A stretch of DNA of 64,000 nucleotides from OMG group bacterium (GTDB lineage: Bacteria; Pseudomonadota; Gammaproteobacteria; Pseudomonadales; Azotimanducaceae). The stretch is taken from contig JAAXGW010000026.1 in NCBI GenBank assembly GCA_012267385.1, positions 1 to 64,000 of the forward strand, in the 5' to 3' direction. Shown in pieces: positions 53,264-63,724 of this stretch; position 1 is the stretch's first letter; each line of letters begins with the position of its first letter. Below the pieces are notes generated by a model. The model was not told the DNA's origin. It did no database searches and saw only the letters and a list, made by a program, of their open reading frames with translations. The translations under genes were made by a program, and so were the position numbers.

Positions 53264-53710
53264 ATGAATGTTCTATTACTAGATCGAGTGACTAACCTTG
53301 GCGATATTGGCGACGAAGTGAAGGTGAAGAACGGCTTCGCTCGAAACTACTTAATTCCTCAGGGATTGGCACTGAAGGCAACCCCAGAAAATCGTAAGAT
53401 CTTTGCGGACCGAGAGGAAGAGTTGCGTGCGCAAGCGATCGAGAAATTAGAAGGCGCGGAAAAACGCGCAGCTCAATTAGAAGATCTCGAAGTTACCATC
53501 CTACAACGGGCATTAGGCGAAGGTAGACTATACGGTTCCGTCGGTCCGGTAGAAATCTCTCGCGCTCTAGAAAACCTCGGTATTGAAGTCAACAAGAGTG
53601 AAATCAAGATGCCTCTTGGACCGATCCGTGAAATCGGAGAGTTTGATGTAGATATTCAGGTTCACGCAGATGTCTCTCGTACCATCCATGTGATTGTCGC
53701 GCCGACATAG
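53264..53710 (+). CDS. rplI: 50S ribosomal protein L9
   Basis: 148 aa from the ATG at 53264 (MNVLLLDRVTNLGDIGDEVKVKNGF, with GFARNYLIPQGLA). Two-domain protein binding 23S rRNA. AGAGAG ribosome-binding site, 13 bp after rpsR. A strong terminator follows. Confidence 0.97.
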   Translation: MNVLLLDRVTNLGDIGDEVKVKNGFARNYLIPQGLALKATPENRKIFADREEELRAQAIEKLEGAEKRAAQLEDLEVTILQRALGEGRLYGSVGPVEISRALENLGIEVNKSEIKMPLGPIREIGEFDVDIQVHADVSRTIHVIVAPT

Positions 53711-53765
53711 TTTTCCAATTTCTAACTAAGACTTTTCCACTCAGTTATCCGTCGAAACTGAGCAG

Positions 53766-53793
53766 TTCACCGATCAATCGGTGAATTTTGTTT
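53766..53793 (+). terminator. Rho-independent terminator of the rpsF-rpsR-rplI operon
   Basis: TTCACCG and CGGTGAA form a perfect stem around ATCAAT (53766-53785), followed by TTTTGTTT. It separates the ribosomal operon from dnaB. Confidence 0.85.
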
Positions 53794-53882
53794 GAATATA
53801 GGTGGTTTAGCTAGCGCTGCACCAGTTTTTGCTGTGTAATATCATTCTGAATCTGTGAAAACTCTTCCCGGTAATGACATAA

Positions 53883-55424
53883 ATGCAATCTGACTCCGAC
53901 GACGAAATTTATGCTTCGCGAGCTGAATACGATGATGTGGACGACTCACAACCTGTAAGGTTACACGAAGCACTAACTAATCAAGACGCTGAACGAGCCA
54001 TCTTAGCTTGTTTGATGAAAGAAGACAGCGCTTGGGATCGACTCACCGGCCTTATCCACGAAGCTGACTTTTCCGATCACAAACATCGACGAATTTTCGC
54101 TACGATGCGATTGCTCGCGGAACAAAACAAGTCATTAGATCCCATAAGCGTCAGCGGCGCGTTGAGAGACTCCGATCTGTTTGGGAAAGTTGGGGGTCAA
54201 AACTACCTGATGGAAATTGAGGAGACTCTTTTCGATAAGAACAGGCTACTCGACTACAAAGAACTCGTTCGAGCGACTGCGATCCGACGAGAACTCGTGC
54301 ATGTTTCACAGCAGATTCGGTTAATCGCGACGCACCCTCAAGACAGAACAGTTGACGAGCTGCTAACTGAATCCGAAACTAAGGTGCTGAGGGTGGGCGA
54401 ACAACGCGACGACGAAGAGATAGTCGTTAAATTAAACGAACGAATCGACGATGCTGTCGGTTACATCAAGACACTCGCTGAGCACGACGACTACATACCG
54501 GGTCTCGAGTCAGGTTTTAAACGATTAGACGAACTGACTGCCGGCTTTCGGGACAATGACTTGATCATCATAGCGGCACGACCGAGTATGGGAAAAACCG
54601 CACTTGCACTTAATATTTGTACCAACATCCTATTGAGTTCGCAGAAACCGATTTTGTTTTTCTCGTTGGAACAAGATCGCGAGCAACTAATTCGGCGAAT
54701 GCTCTCGGCCGTCGCAGGAGTGTCGCACGGAAAGCTTGACCAAGGGAAAGAACTGACAACACAAGACTGGCAACAGTTGGAGAGTGCTCGACTTAGTCTG
54801 TCCAAGGTTCAGTTTTATATCGTTGATCGCCCGAACATCACACTGGAAGACATGATGTCTCAGATTCGACGCATCAACCGCGAACTTCGTGATGAGAATA
54901 AAGAAGTGAATAACAGGTTATCCATGGTCGTGGTGGACTACATGCAGTTGGTCAAACCTTCACGCGAACGCACGAGCCGAGTGATCGAACTTGGTGAAAT
55001 TTCACGTGGCTTGAAAGCACTCGCGAAAGAATTCAAGATTCCAGTCGTTAGTGTTGCACAACTCAATAGAAACGTCGAAAATAGGGAAAACAAGCGACCG
55101 CGAATGGCAGACCTTCGCGATAGTGGTGAAATTGAACAAGACGCGGACTTGATCCTCTTCATTTACCGAGATGAAGTCTATGACAAGTATTCGGCCCAGA
55201 AAGATAAAGCGGAAATCATTATCGGGAAACATCGTAACGGTCCTAGAGGGGAACTAACACTAGACTATCAAGATAATCTCATGAAGTTTTCGAACGAAGG
55301 TGAGACAGCTTTTCGAGCATCCGTTCAGTACGACAAAAATGATGGACTCGCTAAGACTCCATATGAAGAGGACGAGGAACTCATCGATGACGAAGAGCTG
55401 GATGATGATGAACCACCACTCTAA
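53883..55424 (+). CDS. dnaB: Replicative DNA helicase DnaB
   Basis: 513 aa. The N-terminal DnaG-interacting domain (LTNQDAERAILACLM) and a RecA-like helicase core with Walker A ARPSMGKTALALN, FSLEQDREQLIRRM, VVVDYMQLVKP and DLRDSGEIEQDADLILFIYR. It is about 40 residues longer than E. coli DnaB, with an acidic N-terminus and an Asp/Glu-rich C-terminus. The alr gene that often follows is absent. Confidence 0.97.
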   Translation: MQSDSDDEIYASRAEYDDVDDSQPVRLHEALTNQDAERAILACLMKEDSAWDRLTGLIHEADFSDHKHRRIFATMRLLAEQNKSLDPISVSGALRDSDLFGKVGGQNYLMEIEETLFDKNRLLDYKELVRATAIRRELVHVSQQIRLIATHPQDRTVDELLTESETKVLRVGEQRDDEEIVVKLNERIDDAVGYIKTLAEHDDYIPGLESGFKRLDELTAGFRDNDLIIIAARPSMGKTALALNICTNILLSSQKPILFFSLEQDREQLIRRMLSAVAGVSHGKLDQGKELTTQDWQQLESARLSLSKVQFYIVDRPNITLEDMMSQIRRINRELRDENKEVNNRLSMVVVDYMQLVKPSRERTSRVIELGEISRGLKALAKEFKIPVVSVAQLNRNVENRENKRPRMADLRDSGEIEQDADLILFIYRDEVYDKYSAQKDKAEIIIGKHRNGPRGELTLDYQDNLMKFSNEGETAFRASVQYDKNDGLAKTPYEEDEELIDDEELDDDEPPL

Positions 55425-55763
55425 ATTTTCGATGAATTTGTGGCTTCCAACGACATAAGCTTTAGGTTTGGTTCGTAGTCAAGTTTCTTCAACGACAACA
55501 CTCTGGTAGAAACATCTGACTTTCACGTTCGAGTCTTCGGGGATTCGAGGTCCGTGTTGAGCTTGTCGAAGACCAACGATAGGTAACTAAACGGCAACCA
55601 TCGAATTGCCTAGAGGAGTTAATTGACGCAGTCTGCTGACGTGATTTTTTCGGTCGTATTCGTCAGTTTGACTAGAATGAGATTTTTCTCATCAATCCGT
55701 CCCGTACGTGTTATTCAGTAGCGTGCGTAGATAGTAACTCATCAGTTTGTAGGAATAGAACTT
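55425..55763. other. Intergenic region dnaB to the Cache/beta-barrel pseudogene
   Basis: No gene recognised. Two inverted repeats are visible: CTGACG (55636-55641) with CGTCAG (55661-55666), and ATGAGA (55677-55682) with TCTCAT (55687-55692). Neither is followed by a T run on the plus strand. Confidence 0.4.
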
Positions 55764-58481
55764 ATGACCTGGAATCTTCAACCTGAAATCTCACGGTATT
55801 TGCAGAGTAACCAAACCCTCGTCAACGCGTCGTCGCGGAGGAGTTTACTACCTGATAATGAGCATCGCATTTCGTCCAATCAGTCGTCAGCAAGGAAATT
55901 TGTAGGTACGTCAAAGAAATTCATCGTCGTTTGGCTTTTATTATTAGGAGTGTTTTGTGTCAATCACTCTGCGTTAGCTCAAACAGAAAATGAGTGTCCT
56001 GTTCCAGAGGGCACCGAGCCAGTTGAAGATCCAGAGGTGACCGCACAACAAGTCGTCGCCGACGAATCTAAATTGGGAGACTTCACACGATTAACGCGGG
56101 ATCGGTTTAAAAACTACTCTTTGACGGTTACCAGTATCACACAAATTGCGTATTTCGGATGTGTCCTTAGGGAGGACGAGGGACCTTGGCAAACCGACTC
56201 CGTCTACCCCATTCTGATGACTCCATTTGGGAGGGTGGTATTTCACACGAAGGACATGACTCTTTCGGGTCGATTACTTAGTCCTGCGATACTCGCAACG
56301 ATTTATACAGCACTGGGCGTCTCCCGCCAAGATATAGCAGACCTGAGATCTTCTGATCCTGATACCGTTGCAAAAGCCCGTCGATCAATTCTTGTTACCT
56401 TGGCGAGAGAGCAGGATGCAGCTTTCGATGCTACCACACCGATCCCGGGTGTTCGTCCAGGTATTCCGGGGGCTAAGGCCACGTGGCAGTCTACGTAGGA
56501 CGGGCGTTTCAAATTCCTTTAATAGTACTCGGTGGATTTGACTTGAACACATCACATGTAGCTGACGAAGTCGTTGATTACGGCAACCCGAGTGTTACTG
56601 CTAGTGATGTGGTTGACCGAGACACATTGAAGCAATTTGTTATCGACGCCGGAAATTACTTCATCGACGCACAGAGTGATAGTCGCGATGGTATTCTCGG
56701 TTCGGTCGCGAAAGTCGCAATGCGAGATCCGAACGGACCTTGGCGTCACGGTTCAGTGTACATTTACATTTTGGATCTCAGAAGCAACATCATCTTCTTC
56801 CATGGCGCGAATCCGAACCGGTTTGAATTTCGACCTTTGATTGCAACCGTTAGAGACGCGGTGACCGGCGAGTTGATTTTGCCCCAAGTCATCGATGCTG
56901 CGAAGAGTAGTCCCGAAGGCGGATTCGTACGGTACTACTTTGACGATCCAACTATTGATACGGATAGTGCGGATACCCCGAAGGTCGGGTATGCTCGAGA
57001 GTTTACAGGGACGGTTCAACGACAAGACGGAAGCGTCATCCCATCGAACTACATCGTTGGATCTGGCTTTTATCTAACTGATCCGGCAGTGGTCGCGATA
57101 CGCCAAAACGAAGTCGTCCAGACGGTTCTTCCCCAAGTCCTGCGAACTATGACCGCAAGTACCGTTGATGCCATTTCTGACCGAATTGAGCAAGTCACTT
57201 CAGACTCAAGTACATCTCCCTCTACAGTATTCAGATGGGGTGGGACGTCTACATTAGCGAATGCTTTGTTCGGGAGGCGGGACAGTTCGTTTGTATCCAA
57301 TTGGCTTTCTGAAGGATCGTACTTCGTGCTCCCTCTGAATGCATCTCATGGGGGCAATGGTTTCCTCAGTCACCTTACACTCTGGGCGAACGCCGACTAC
57401 CGAAAGCTCTCTGAAGAGAACATGGAAGTCATGGGCTACGACGGCAATGTGACTAGTGCTAACATTGGTATCGATCGTAAAGTAGGCGACAACTTAGTTG
57501 GCGGAGTGTCGATGACCTTGGCGAGTGGGACCGTGGACTATGAAGATCCAGAGTCGGCCATGGGGGGAACTCTCAACTTCGATATCGAGCATCAATCCCT
57601 ATCTCGGATGGCAGATGGCAGATAATGCTCGGTTGTGGGCTGCAGCCGGTTTTGGTTGGGGCGAGGTAGAGTTCACAGAATCTACGAACTCTCAGGCCAG
57701 CGATCTGTCGCAGACGATGATCGCCGCGGGTATTGATCTGTCCTTGATGTCTAGTGAGAACCTGATTAAAGGAGGCACTACCACCATCAAGTTGAACAGT
57801 CAGTCAGCTTTCACAAGCGCAGAAGTTGATGAAGGTGTCAGTCTTGAACAAACAAGTTTGGACGCGTCCCGACATCGGGTTTCGTTTAAGGGTTTGCATG
57901 CACGAACTCTCAAGTCAGACGCAGTGATTACCCCTTCGATCGAAGCTGGTTGGAGGATTGACGGTGGCGACGGCACTACAGGAAACGGACTTGAGATTGG
58001 TGCAGGATTGGGATATTCGACGGGTCGGGTAATGCTTAAGTTCAACTCCCAAACCTTGCTCACTCATTCGGATGTTGATGATTTTGAAGATTGGAGCTTT
58101 AGAGGCATGATCGCGCTCCAACCGAGTAGCGATGGCCACGGACTCTCTATGTCTCTTGGCTCTTCGTGGGGTATGGCGAATGGAGATCTGGAAAGCGACA
58201 CGCTGAGGTCATTTAGTGCTGAACCAATACCGAATCAGCGCGAGAGCTTAATCTCAACTTCTCCATGGATACATGCCGCAGTTCGTTACGACTTTAGCAA
58301 ACCAGACGGGCTTGGTTTGTGGACTTCCTACCGTGGTACCGATCACGATAACCAATTTCGCGTAATGCAAGTGGGCTTACAGTTCCGATCTTCACAAGGT
58401 TTCAACGCTGGACTGCAGATAGGAAGACAAGAGAGTATTCATCGATCACCGCATCATGCATCGAGCTTCGAGGCACACTAA
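55764..58481 (+). pseudogene. Cache-domain outer-membrane beta-barrel (autotransporter-like) gene broken by two frameshifts
   Basis: Three overlapping frames, 55764-56498, 56483-57625 and 57525-58481, make one protein of about 900 residues. The first has a signal segment (FIVVWLLLLGVFCVNHSALAQ) and a Cache-like repeat (DFTRLTRDRFKNYSLTV...). The second continues with YVGRAFQIPLIVLGGFDL, a second Cache repeat (RDTLKQFVIDAGNYFIDAQS...YIVGSGFYLT) and the start of a barrel. The third has NPYLGWQMADNARLWAAAGFGWG and alternating beta strands typical of an autotransporter barrel. Frameshifts lie near 56490 and 57590. It could sense or bind small ligands at the surface when intact. Confidence 0.75.
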
Positions 58482-58655
58482 GGTGGTGAGCACTGGTTAA
58501 CGGTGGATGTGTTGTAACGGGGAGAAGATTTTCGTTTATTCCCGCGTCTGAACCGAATGTGTACGGAGTTGTACTTGTAACAAGCCAGTAGAGGTAATTC
58601 AGATTCCTCGATTTCTTTCGAGAGCAATAGCGCAAGGGAAGGAAGAGATGCTAGA

Positions 58656-60038
58656 ATGGTAAAGACAAAAGTCCTTTTTGCCTGTCGCGAATGCGGTGCT
58701 TCTTATCCTAAATGGCAGGGACAGTGTGCTACGTGTGGAGAGTGGAACTGCTTGGAAGAAGTCAAGGTTTCGCAAAAACAAAAAAAGTCTGGTGGAGCTT
58801 CAGGAATGGGCTTTTCCGGCAGTGCTACTGAGATCACTCGATTAGCGGAAGTCAAGCTTGAATCAAGTCCGCGAATTCTCACTCACATTGGAGAATTCGA
58901 CCGCGTTTTGGGTGGTGGTTTAGTACCGGGCTCAGTGGTATTGATAGGTGGCGAGCCCGGTGCTGGGAAGTCAACCTTACTGATACAGATGGCGAGCGAG
59001 ATAGCCCGCGATAGGGGGTGTATCTACGTCAGCGGAGAAGAATCCATTCAGCAGATCGCTGGTCGTGCGATACGTCTTGGGATTTCGGACCGTGAAGTTC
59101 AACTGGCGACACTAACAGATGTTGGACAAGTGATTTCCTTAGTGGAGCATACGAAACCTGCGGTAGTGGTTATTGACTCTATCCAAGTGATGCATTCCGA
59201 TGAGATTGAGAGTGTTCCTGGGAGTGTCAGCCAAGTACGAGAGTGCGCGTCTCAGCTGACACAGTTGGCGAAACAGACGGGCGCGATCTTCGTACTCGTC
59301 GGACACGTTACTAAGGAAGGAAATCTCGCTGGCCCTAAAGTTCTGGAGCACATGATTGACTGCTTTGTGATGTTAGAAGCTCCGATTGGTAGTCGTTTTC
59401 GTACTCTGCGCGGCATTAAGAACCGGTTTGGCGCTGTGAACGAGCTCGGTGTGTTTGCCATGACAGATCGTGGATTGCGAGAGGTTGCTAACCCCTCCGC
59501 GATTTTCTTAGAACGCACTACAGAACCAACAGCCGGTAGCGTGGTAACTGTTACTTGGGAGGGTACACGCCCGCTATTGGTTGAAATTCAGGCACTAGTT
59601 GATGATGTACAAGGAGGTTATCCTCGTAGAGTGTCTGTAGGTCTAGACACTCAACGATTGGCTATGCACTTAGCGATCATGCACCGGCATTGTGGAATCT
59701 CGTTAGCTGATCAAGATGTGTTCGCCAACGTCACAGGCGGTATCAAGGTGGCGGAGACCGCGGTGGACTTAGCGACTCTGATCGCAGTTTATTCCAGTTT
59801 CAGAAATCGCGCGCTCCCCCACGATCTGGTTGTGTTCGGTGAATTAGGACTAACGGGTGAAATACGTCCCGTACCCAACGGACAAGAACGTCTGCGCGAG
59901 GTACAAAAACACGGCTTTACACGCGCGATAGTCCCATTGGCTAACAAAGCGAAAAAACCCTTCGCGGGAGTCGAAGTGTCTTACGTCCCAACGCTCAGCG
60001 GCGCACTGGATGTTCTAAACGAAATTTTGACCGGTTAA
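58656..60038 (+). CDS. radA: DNA repair protein RadA
   Basis: 460 aa. N-terminal C4 zinc finger (CRECGASYPKWQGQCATCGEW), Walker A GGEPGAGKSTLL, the RadA-specific KNRFG motif (RGIKNRFGAVNELG) and a C-terminal Lon-like domain. It drives branch migration in recombination. Its 3' end has a degenerate duplicate at 61732-61834. Confidence 0.97.
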   Translation: MVKTKVLFACRECGASYPKWQGQCATCGEWNCLEEVKVSQKQKKSGGASGMGFSGSATEITRLAEVKLESSPRILTHIGEFDRVLGGGLVPGSVVLIGGEPGAGKSTLLIQMASEIARDRGCIYVSGEESIQQIAGRAIRLGISDREVQLATLTDVGQVISLVEHTKPAVVVIDSIQVMHSDEIESVPGSVSQVRECASQLTQLAKQTGAIFVLVGHVTKEGNLAGPKVLEHMIDCFVMLEAPIGSRFRTLRGIKNRFGAVNELGVFAMTDRGLREVANPSAIFLERTTEPTAGSVVTVTWEGTRPLLVEIQALVDDVQGGYPRRVSVGLDTQRLAMHLAIMHRHCGISLADQDVFANVTGGIKVAETAVDLATLIAVYSSFRNRALPHDLVVFGELGLTGEIRPVPNGQERLREVQKHGFTRAIVPLANKAKKPFAGVEVSYVPTLSGALDVLNEILTG

Positions 60039-60089
60039 GTTATAGAAACTGTCCGAATACATGCACCAGTACCAAATGTTCTAAAGGCA

Positions 60090-61568
60090 CTAGTTCTCTT
60101 GGAATCGTAGTTCGATACGGTGCCGGACACCATAAACGATTTTTGGAGCATCATTGGTCTCAAAAGGTGTATATCGGTAGAAGCCGACCTCGTCGAGAAT
60201 TCGCTGCGTGACTTTATGGGTCAGCCGAGTGTCTTGAGCCTCAACAATATTGGGTAGTTCAACAAACCCCAGTTCGTTCACATCAAATTCAACAATTACA
60301 CTCCCGTTGTCTTGATTGCCTTCTATCAACAACTTGTGAGTAGGTCTTAGTGAGTGTCGACGCATGGCGTACCGAGCTTGAGTGCTCGAAGCCCGATCTC
60401 TAAGTGCGCGCCCGGAACTCTTACTTTCTTCATCAGGTATTTCGTAAAGGAATCTGATAGTTCCGTCTTTGACAGGCGTAGGCTGTCCATCTACATACTT
60501 CGGCGTGTACTTGAACTGCTCCACTGCAGTTACCGCTGATTCATTGAATACATTTGGTGGTTTTGCTGTTATCACCTTGGGATTGGCTACCGAGCCCGAT
60601 TCGTCAATTTCAAATCGAATGATTACGTACCCCTCGATGTTATTTAACAATGCTTCTCTTGGATACTCTGGTTCAACTTTACTTAGAGGTTGGTAGTCTT
60701 GGTTGAGATTGAATTCAACTTTGTGCAGCACTCCCTCTTTGGATGTGTTCGGCTCAAAAAGAAATTCTGACACGGCAGCGATTGCTGCAGATTCGAACAC
60801 ATCAGCGTCGGAATAAATCGCTTCGGCATTTTCGACTGTGCCATCTTCGTTGATGTCAAATTCGACGACTACGTGCCCTTGTAGTTGTTGTTCTTTGGCG
60901 GCGGCGGGATATTCAGCTACGACTGCCTTGCTGGGTTTACTGTTCAAAGAAAAGGTAAACTTGTGCAACACTTTTTGGTCTGGTTTGAAGTGTCTTGCAA
61001 ATTTCATCTTGCTTGCCGCATCAAGGGCTGCGGCTTCGAACAAGCCAGCCGGTTTAGCACCAACAACTTCTTGATCTCGGACATCACCCCACGCTGATAC
61101 TCCAAACCGCACCACGACATAGCCTTCGGGCCCGTGTTCCATCGCGGTCTTTGGATACTTCACCCTAACGGGTACTTTTGGACTGGAGTCGAGCGTAAAG
61201 AAAAAGTGCTTTGCGACGCCTTTCGTATGGTTGGAGGTTTCGTCTGGCGGTTCGAAACGATGGTCTTTAATTGCTTGTAGCGCATAGAGTTCAAATTTAC
61301 CCGGTAGTGAAGCGTTGAATATATAGGGATTTTCGACATAGCCCTCATCGGTAATGTCGAACTTCACGGTGACCATGCCTTCCGGACTCTTGTCCCAAGC
61401 CTCTTTAGGATAGACCGGAATCGGGGCATCGATTTCTAATGGGACAATGTCGAGTTCCGCAGCTGTGCTTATCGTTTCCGCGTGCGTAAACGCACTACTA
61501 ATCAAAGCGAAGGTCAGAATGAATATAACGAAGTGTAGCACGATTTCCTTTGACTTATCAGTTCCCAT
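60090..61568 (-). CDS. Periplasmic protein with five TonB-C-like repeats (492 aa)
   Basis: A signal/anchor segment (EIVLHFVIFILTFALISSAFTHA) is followed by tandem repeats of the TonB C-terminal fold: YPxxA...EGxVxVxFDIxExGxVxN...FExxAxxAxxxxxFxP. Four clear copies begin near IPVYPKEAW, VRVKYPKTAM, VVAEYPAAAK and VEPEYPREAL. A fifth, degenerate copy (NGSVIVEFDVNELGFVELPNI) follows a linker. TonB-C domains normally occur once and bind TonB boxes of outer-membrane receptors. Multiple copies without the proline-rich stalk suggest a binding array rather than an energy transducer. Intact member of the tandem family. Confidence 0.8.
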   Translation of the reverse strand: MGTDKSKEIVLHFVIFILTFALISSAFTHAETISTAAELDIVPLEIDAPIPVYPKEAWDKSPEGMVTVKFDITDEGYVENPYIFNASLPGKFELYALQAIKDHRFEPPDETSNHTKGVAKHFFFTLDSSPKVPVRVKYPKTAMEHGPEGYVVVRFGVSAWGDVRDQEVVGAKPAGLFEAAALDAASKMKFARHFKPDQKVLHKFTFSLNSKPSKAVVAEYPAAAKEQQLQGHVVVEFDINEDGTVENAEAIYSDADVFESAAIAAVSEFLFEPNTSKEGVLHKVEFNLNQDYQPLSKVEPEYPREALLNNIEGYVIIRFEIDESGSVANPKVITAKPPNVFNESAVTAVEQFKYTPKYVDGQPTPVKDGTIRFLYEIPDEESKSSGRALRDRASSTQARYAMRRHSLRPTHKLLIEGNQDNGSVIVEFDVNELGFVELPNIVEAQDTRLTHKVTQRILDEVGFYRYTPFETNDAPKIVYGVRHRIELRFQEN

Positions 61569-61731
61569 ATATCCTCCGCTAGAGTACCTTTATTGCCATT
61601 ATATGTTGTAAATCTGTATCCCAAGTTGCAACTTGTATGAGTACTCAAGGGTGCTTTTTTTGGTACTTTCCGTTCAAAACATTTAGTGTCTGAACTGATG
61701 CTGGACCCGGTAAGAAATTCCAACCTCGGCG

Positions 61732-61834
61732 TTTGCTAACAAAGCGAAACAACGCTCCGTAAGGTCGAAGTCTCTTACTTACCTACACATAATAACTTAC
61801 TAGAATTGTCTTAACGAAATTCTGAAATTTTGAG
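61732..61834 (+). pseudogene. Degenerate duplicate of the radA 3' end
   Basis: The stretch from GCTAACAAAGCGAAA through GTCGAAGTCTCTTAC to CTTAACGAAATTCTGA aligns with radA 59938-60034 with scattered substitutions and one gap. The following bases up to the next array gene also resemble the radA-array spacer (for example TTCTTGGAAACGTAGTT). It marks the border of a segmental duplication. Confidence 0.65.
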
Positions 61835-61884
61835 TTCGAATTGCTGATCCCAAGCACACACCAAAGCCAGTTCTCAGCAAGGAT

Positions 61885-63469
61885 CTATTCTTCTTGGAAA
61901 CGTAGTTGGATCAAGTGCCGTACGCCATCAATGCGTACGGGAGTATCATCGATCACTAAGGGTTCGTATCGGTAGTAACCTACTTCGTCGAGAATTCTTT
62001 GAGATACATCTTGAGATAGAACTGTACCTTGAACCTCAACAATGTTAGGTTGTTCGACGACTCCTTCTTCGTTTACGTCGAATTCAATGATGACGCTACC
62101 GTCTCTTTGGTTACCTTGAATCGACAATTTATGAGTCGGTATTGAGTCGCGTACCACCGTCCCTTGGCTTATTAAATCATCCAACTTCTTTTTTCTTTCT
62201 TCTGGTGAAAGACCCTTCATATCTTCGAAAAACTGTTTCATGTCAATGCGGGGCATAATAACGGGATATTGTTGTTTAGCCTCCGGGGAATTGTCAGCGA
62301 GCGCGCGTCCTGGCTCGTCGTTTTCTTCACTATCTTCACCTTCAATTATGTACTTGATCCTGTAATTACATTCATAGTTCGTACAGGTTTACCGTTTACG
62401 TACGCTGGTTTGTACTTGAACTGTTTAGCTGCATTTATAGCCGATTGATCGAAGACGTTTGGTGGATTTGCTTCTATAACCAGTGGGTTTTCAACCGAGC
62501 CAGTCTCAGTTACGTCAAATTGAAGAATTACATAGCCTTCAATGTGGTCCATTATTGCCTGTTCTGGATACTCTGGCTCAACTCTGCGTAGACGTTGGTA
62601 TGGTTGGTTGAGACTGAATTCAACTTTGTGCAACACCCCTTTTGCTGGGTTCCCCTCCTCTAACTGAACTGGGATACGGCAGCGATTGCGGCTGTCTCTA
62701 ACAAACCAGCGTCGGAATAAATCGCTTCAGGGTTTTCTACTTTGCCGGCTGCATTAATGTCAAATTCGACGATAACATGCCCATGTATCAGTTGTTCCCT
62801 TGCTTCCGCGGGATATTCAGCTCCTACGGCGATAAGGGGTTTACTGTCTAGAGAAAAGGTGAACTTGTGAAGTATTGCGTCATCTGGGTTGAATCGTGTT
62901 TTTTCAAATTTCATCTTGCTTGCGGCTTCGCGCCCCGCGACATCAAACATTCCAGATGGCTCTGACCCAACCACTTCGATATCTCGAACAGCACCTCGTT
63001 TGGATACTCCGAATCTCACGACGACATAGCCTTCTGCTCCCTGTTCCAAGGCGTTTCGAGGATACTTCGCTGTTACCGGCAGTGTAGGATTTGAATCGAG
63101 AGTAAAGAAAAATCGTTTTTTGACACCCTTCATATGCTGGGATGGACCACCGAGTTGTTCATAACGATGGCTTTTAATCGCTTTTACTGCATAGAGATCA
63201 AAAGTACCAGAAAAGGTAGAGCTGACGATGCAGGGGTCTTCGACATGGCCCTCTTCGTTGACATCGAACATCAACGTGACCTCTCCCACTGGACTCTCGT
63301 CCCAAACTGATTTAGGATAGTCTGGCATCGGAGCTTCGATTTCTTTGAGGAGATTTCCGTCGGTTGGGGCTATCGTTATCGCGCGCGCAATGACACTACC
63401 AATCAATACGATGATCAGTACAACTAACGCGGTATTTGGTTGGAATTGCTTTGATTTACCAGTTCTCAT
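61885..63469 (-). pseudogene. Second TonB-C array gene, broken by two frameshifts
   Basis: A paralogue of 60090-61568 with the same layout: signal segment and repeats 1-3 (62660-63469), repeat 4 (62346-62636) and the C-terminal repeat 5 (61885-62256). Restoring one base near 62665 joins VSQF to LEEGNPAKGVLHKVEF. Restoring one near 62360 joins MNVIT to RIKYIIEGEDSEENDEPGRAL, matching the intact copy. The last segment has an extra Lys/Glu-rich insert (FFEDMKGLSPEERKKKLDD). Probably inactive as a full-length protein. Confidence 0.8.
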
Positions 63470-63724
63470 ATCTCATCCTGATGAACCCGTTGAAAAATTA
63501 TAAACCGTCTTTTATTCCTTGACGCGACCCCGGGACACCCTAGAGTTATCGGACTTGAAGATCAATTTGGAGTTGTACTCAGTGCAACAGAATCGTTCTC
63601 TGTGTACCATTTTTGAGCGAAACCACTAGAAGTTGATATTTCGAGAATTTCCCAGAAATACTTGGGGTGACCTTCCTACATGACAACACCGAGCGATGCC
63701 CCAACGACTAATATTCGCTCGGTT

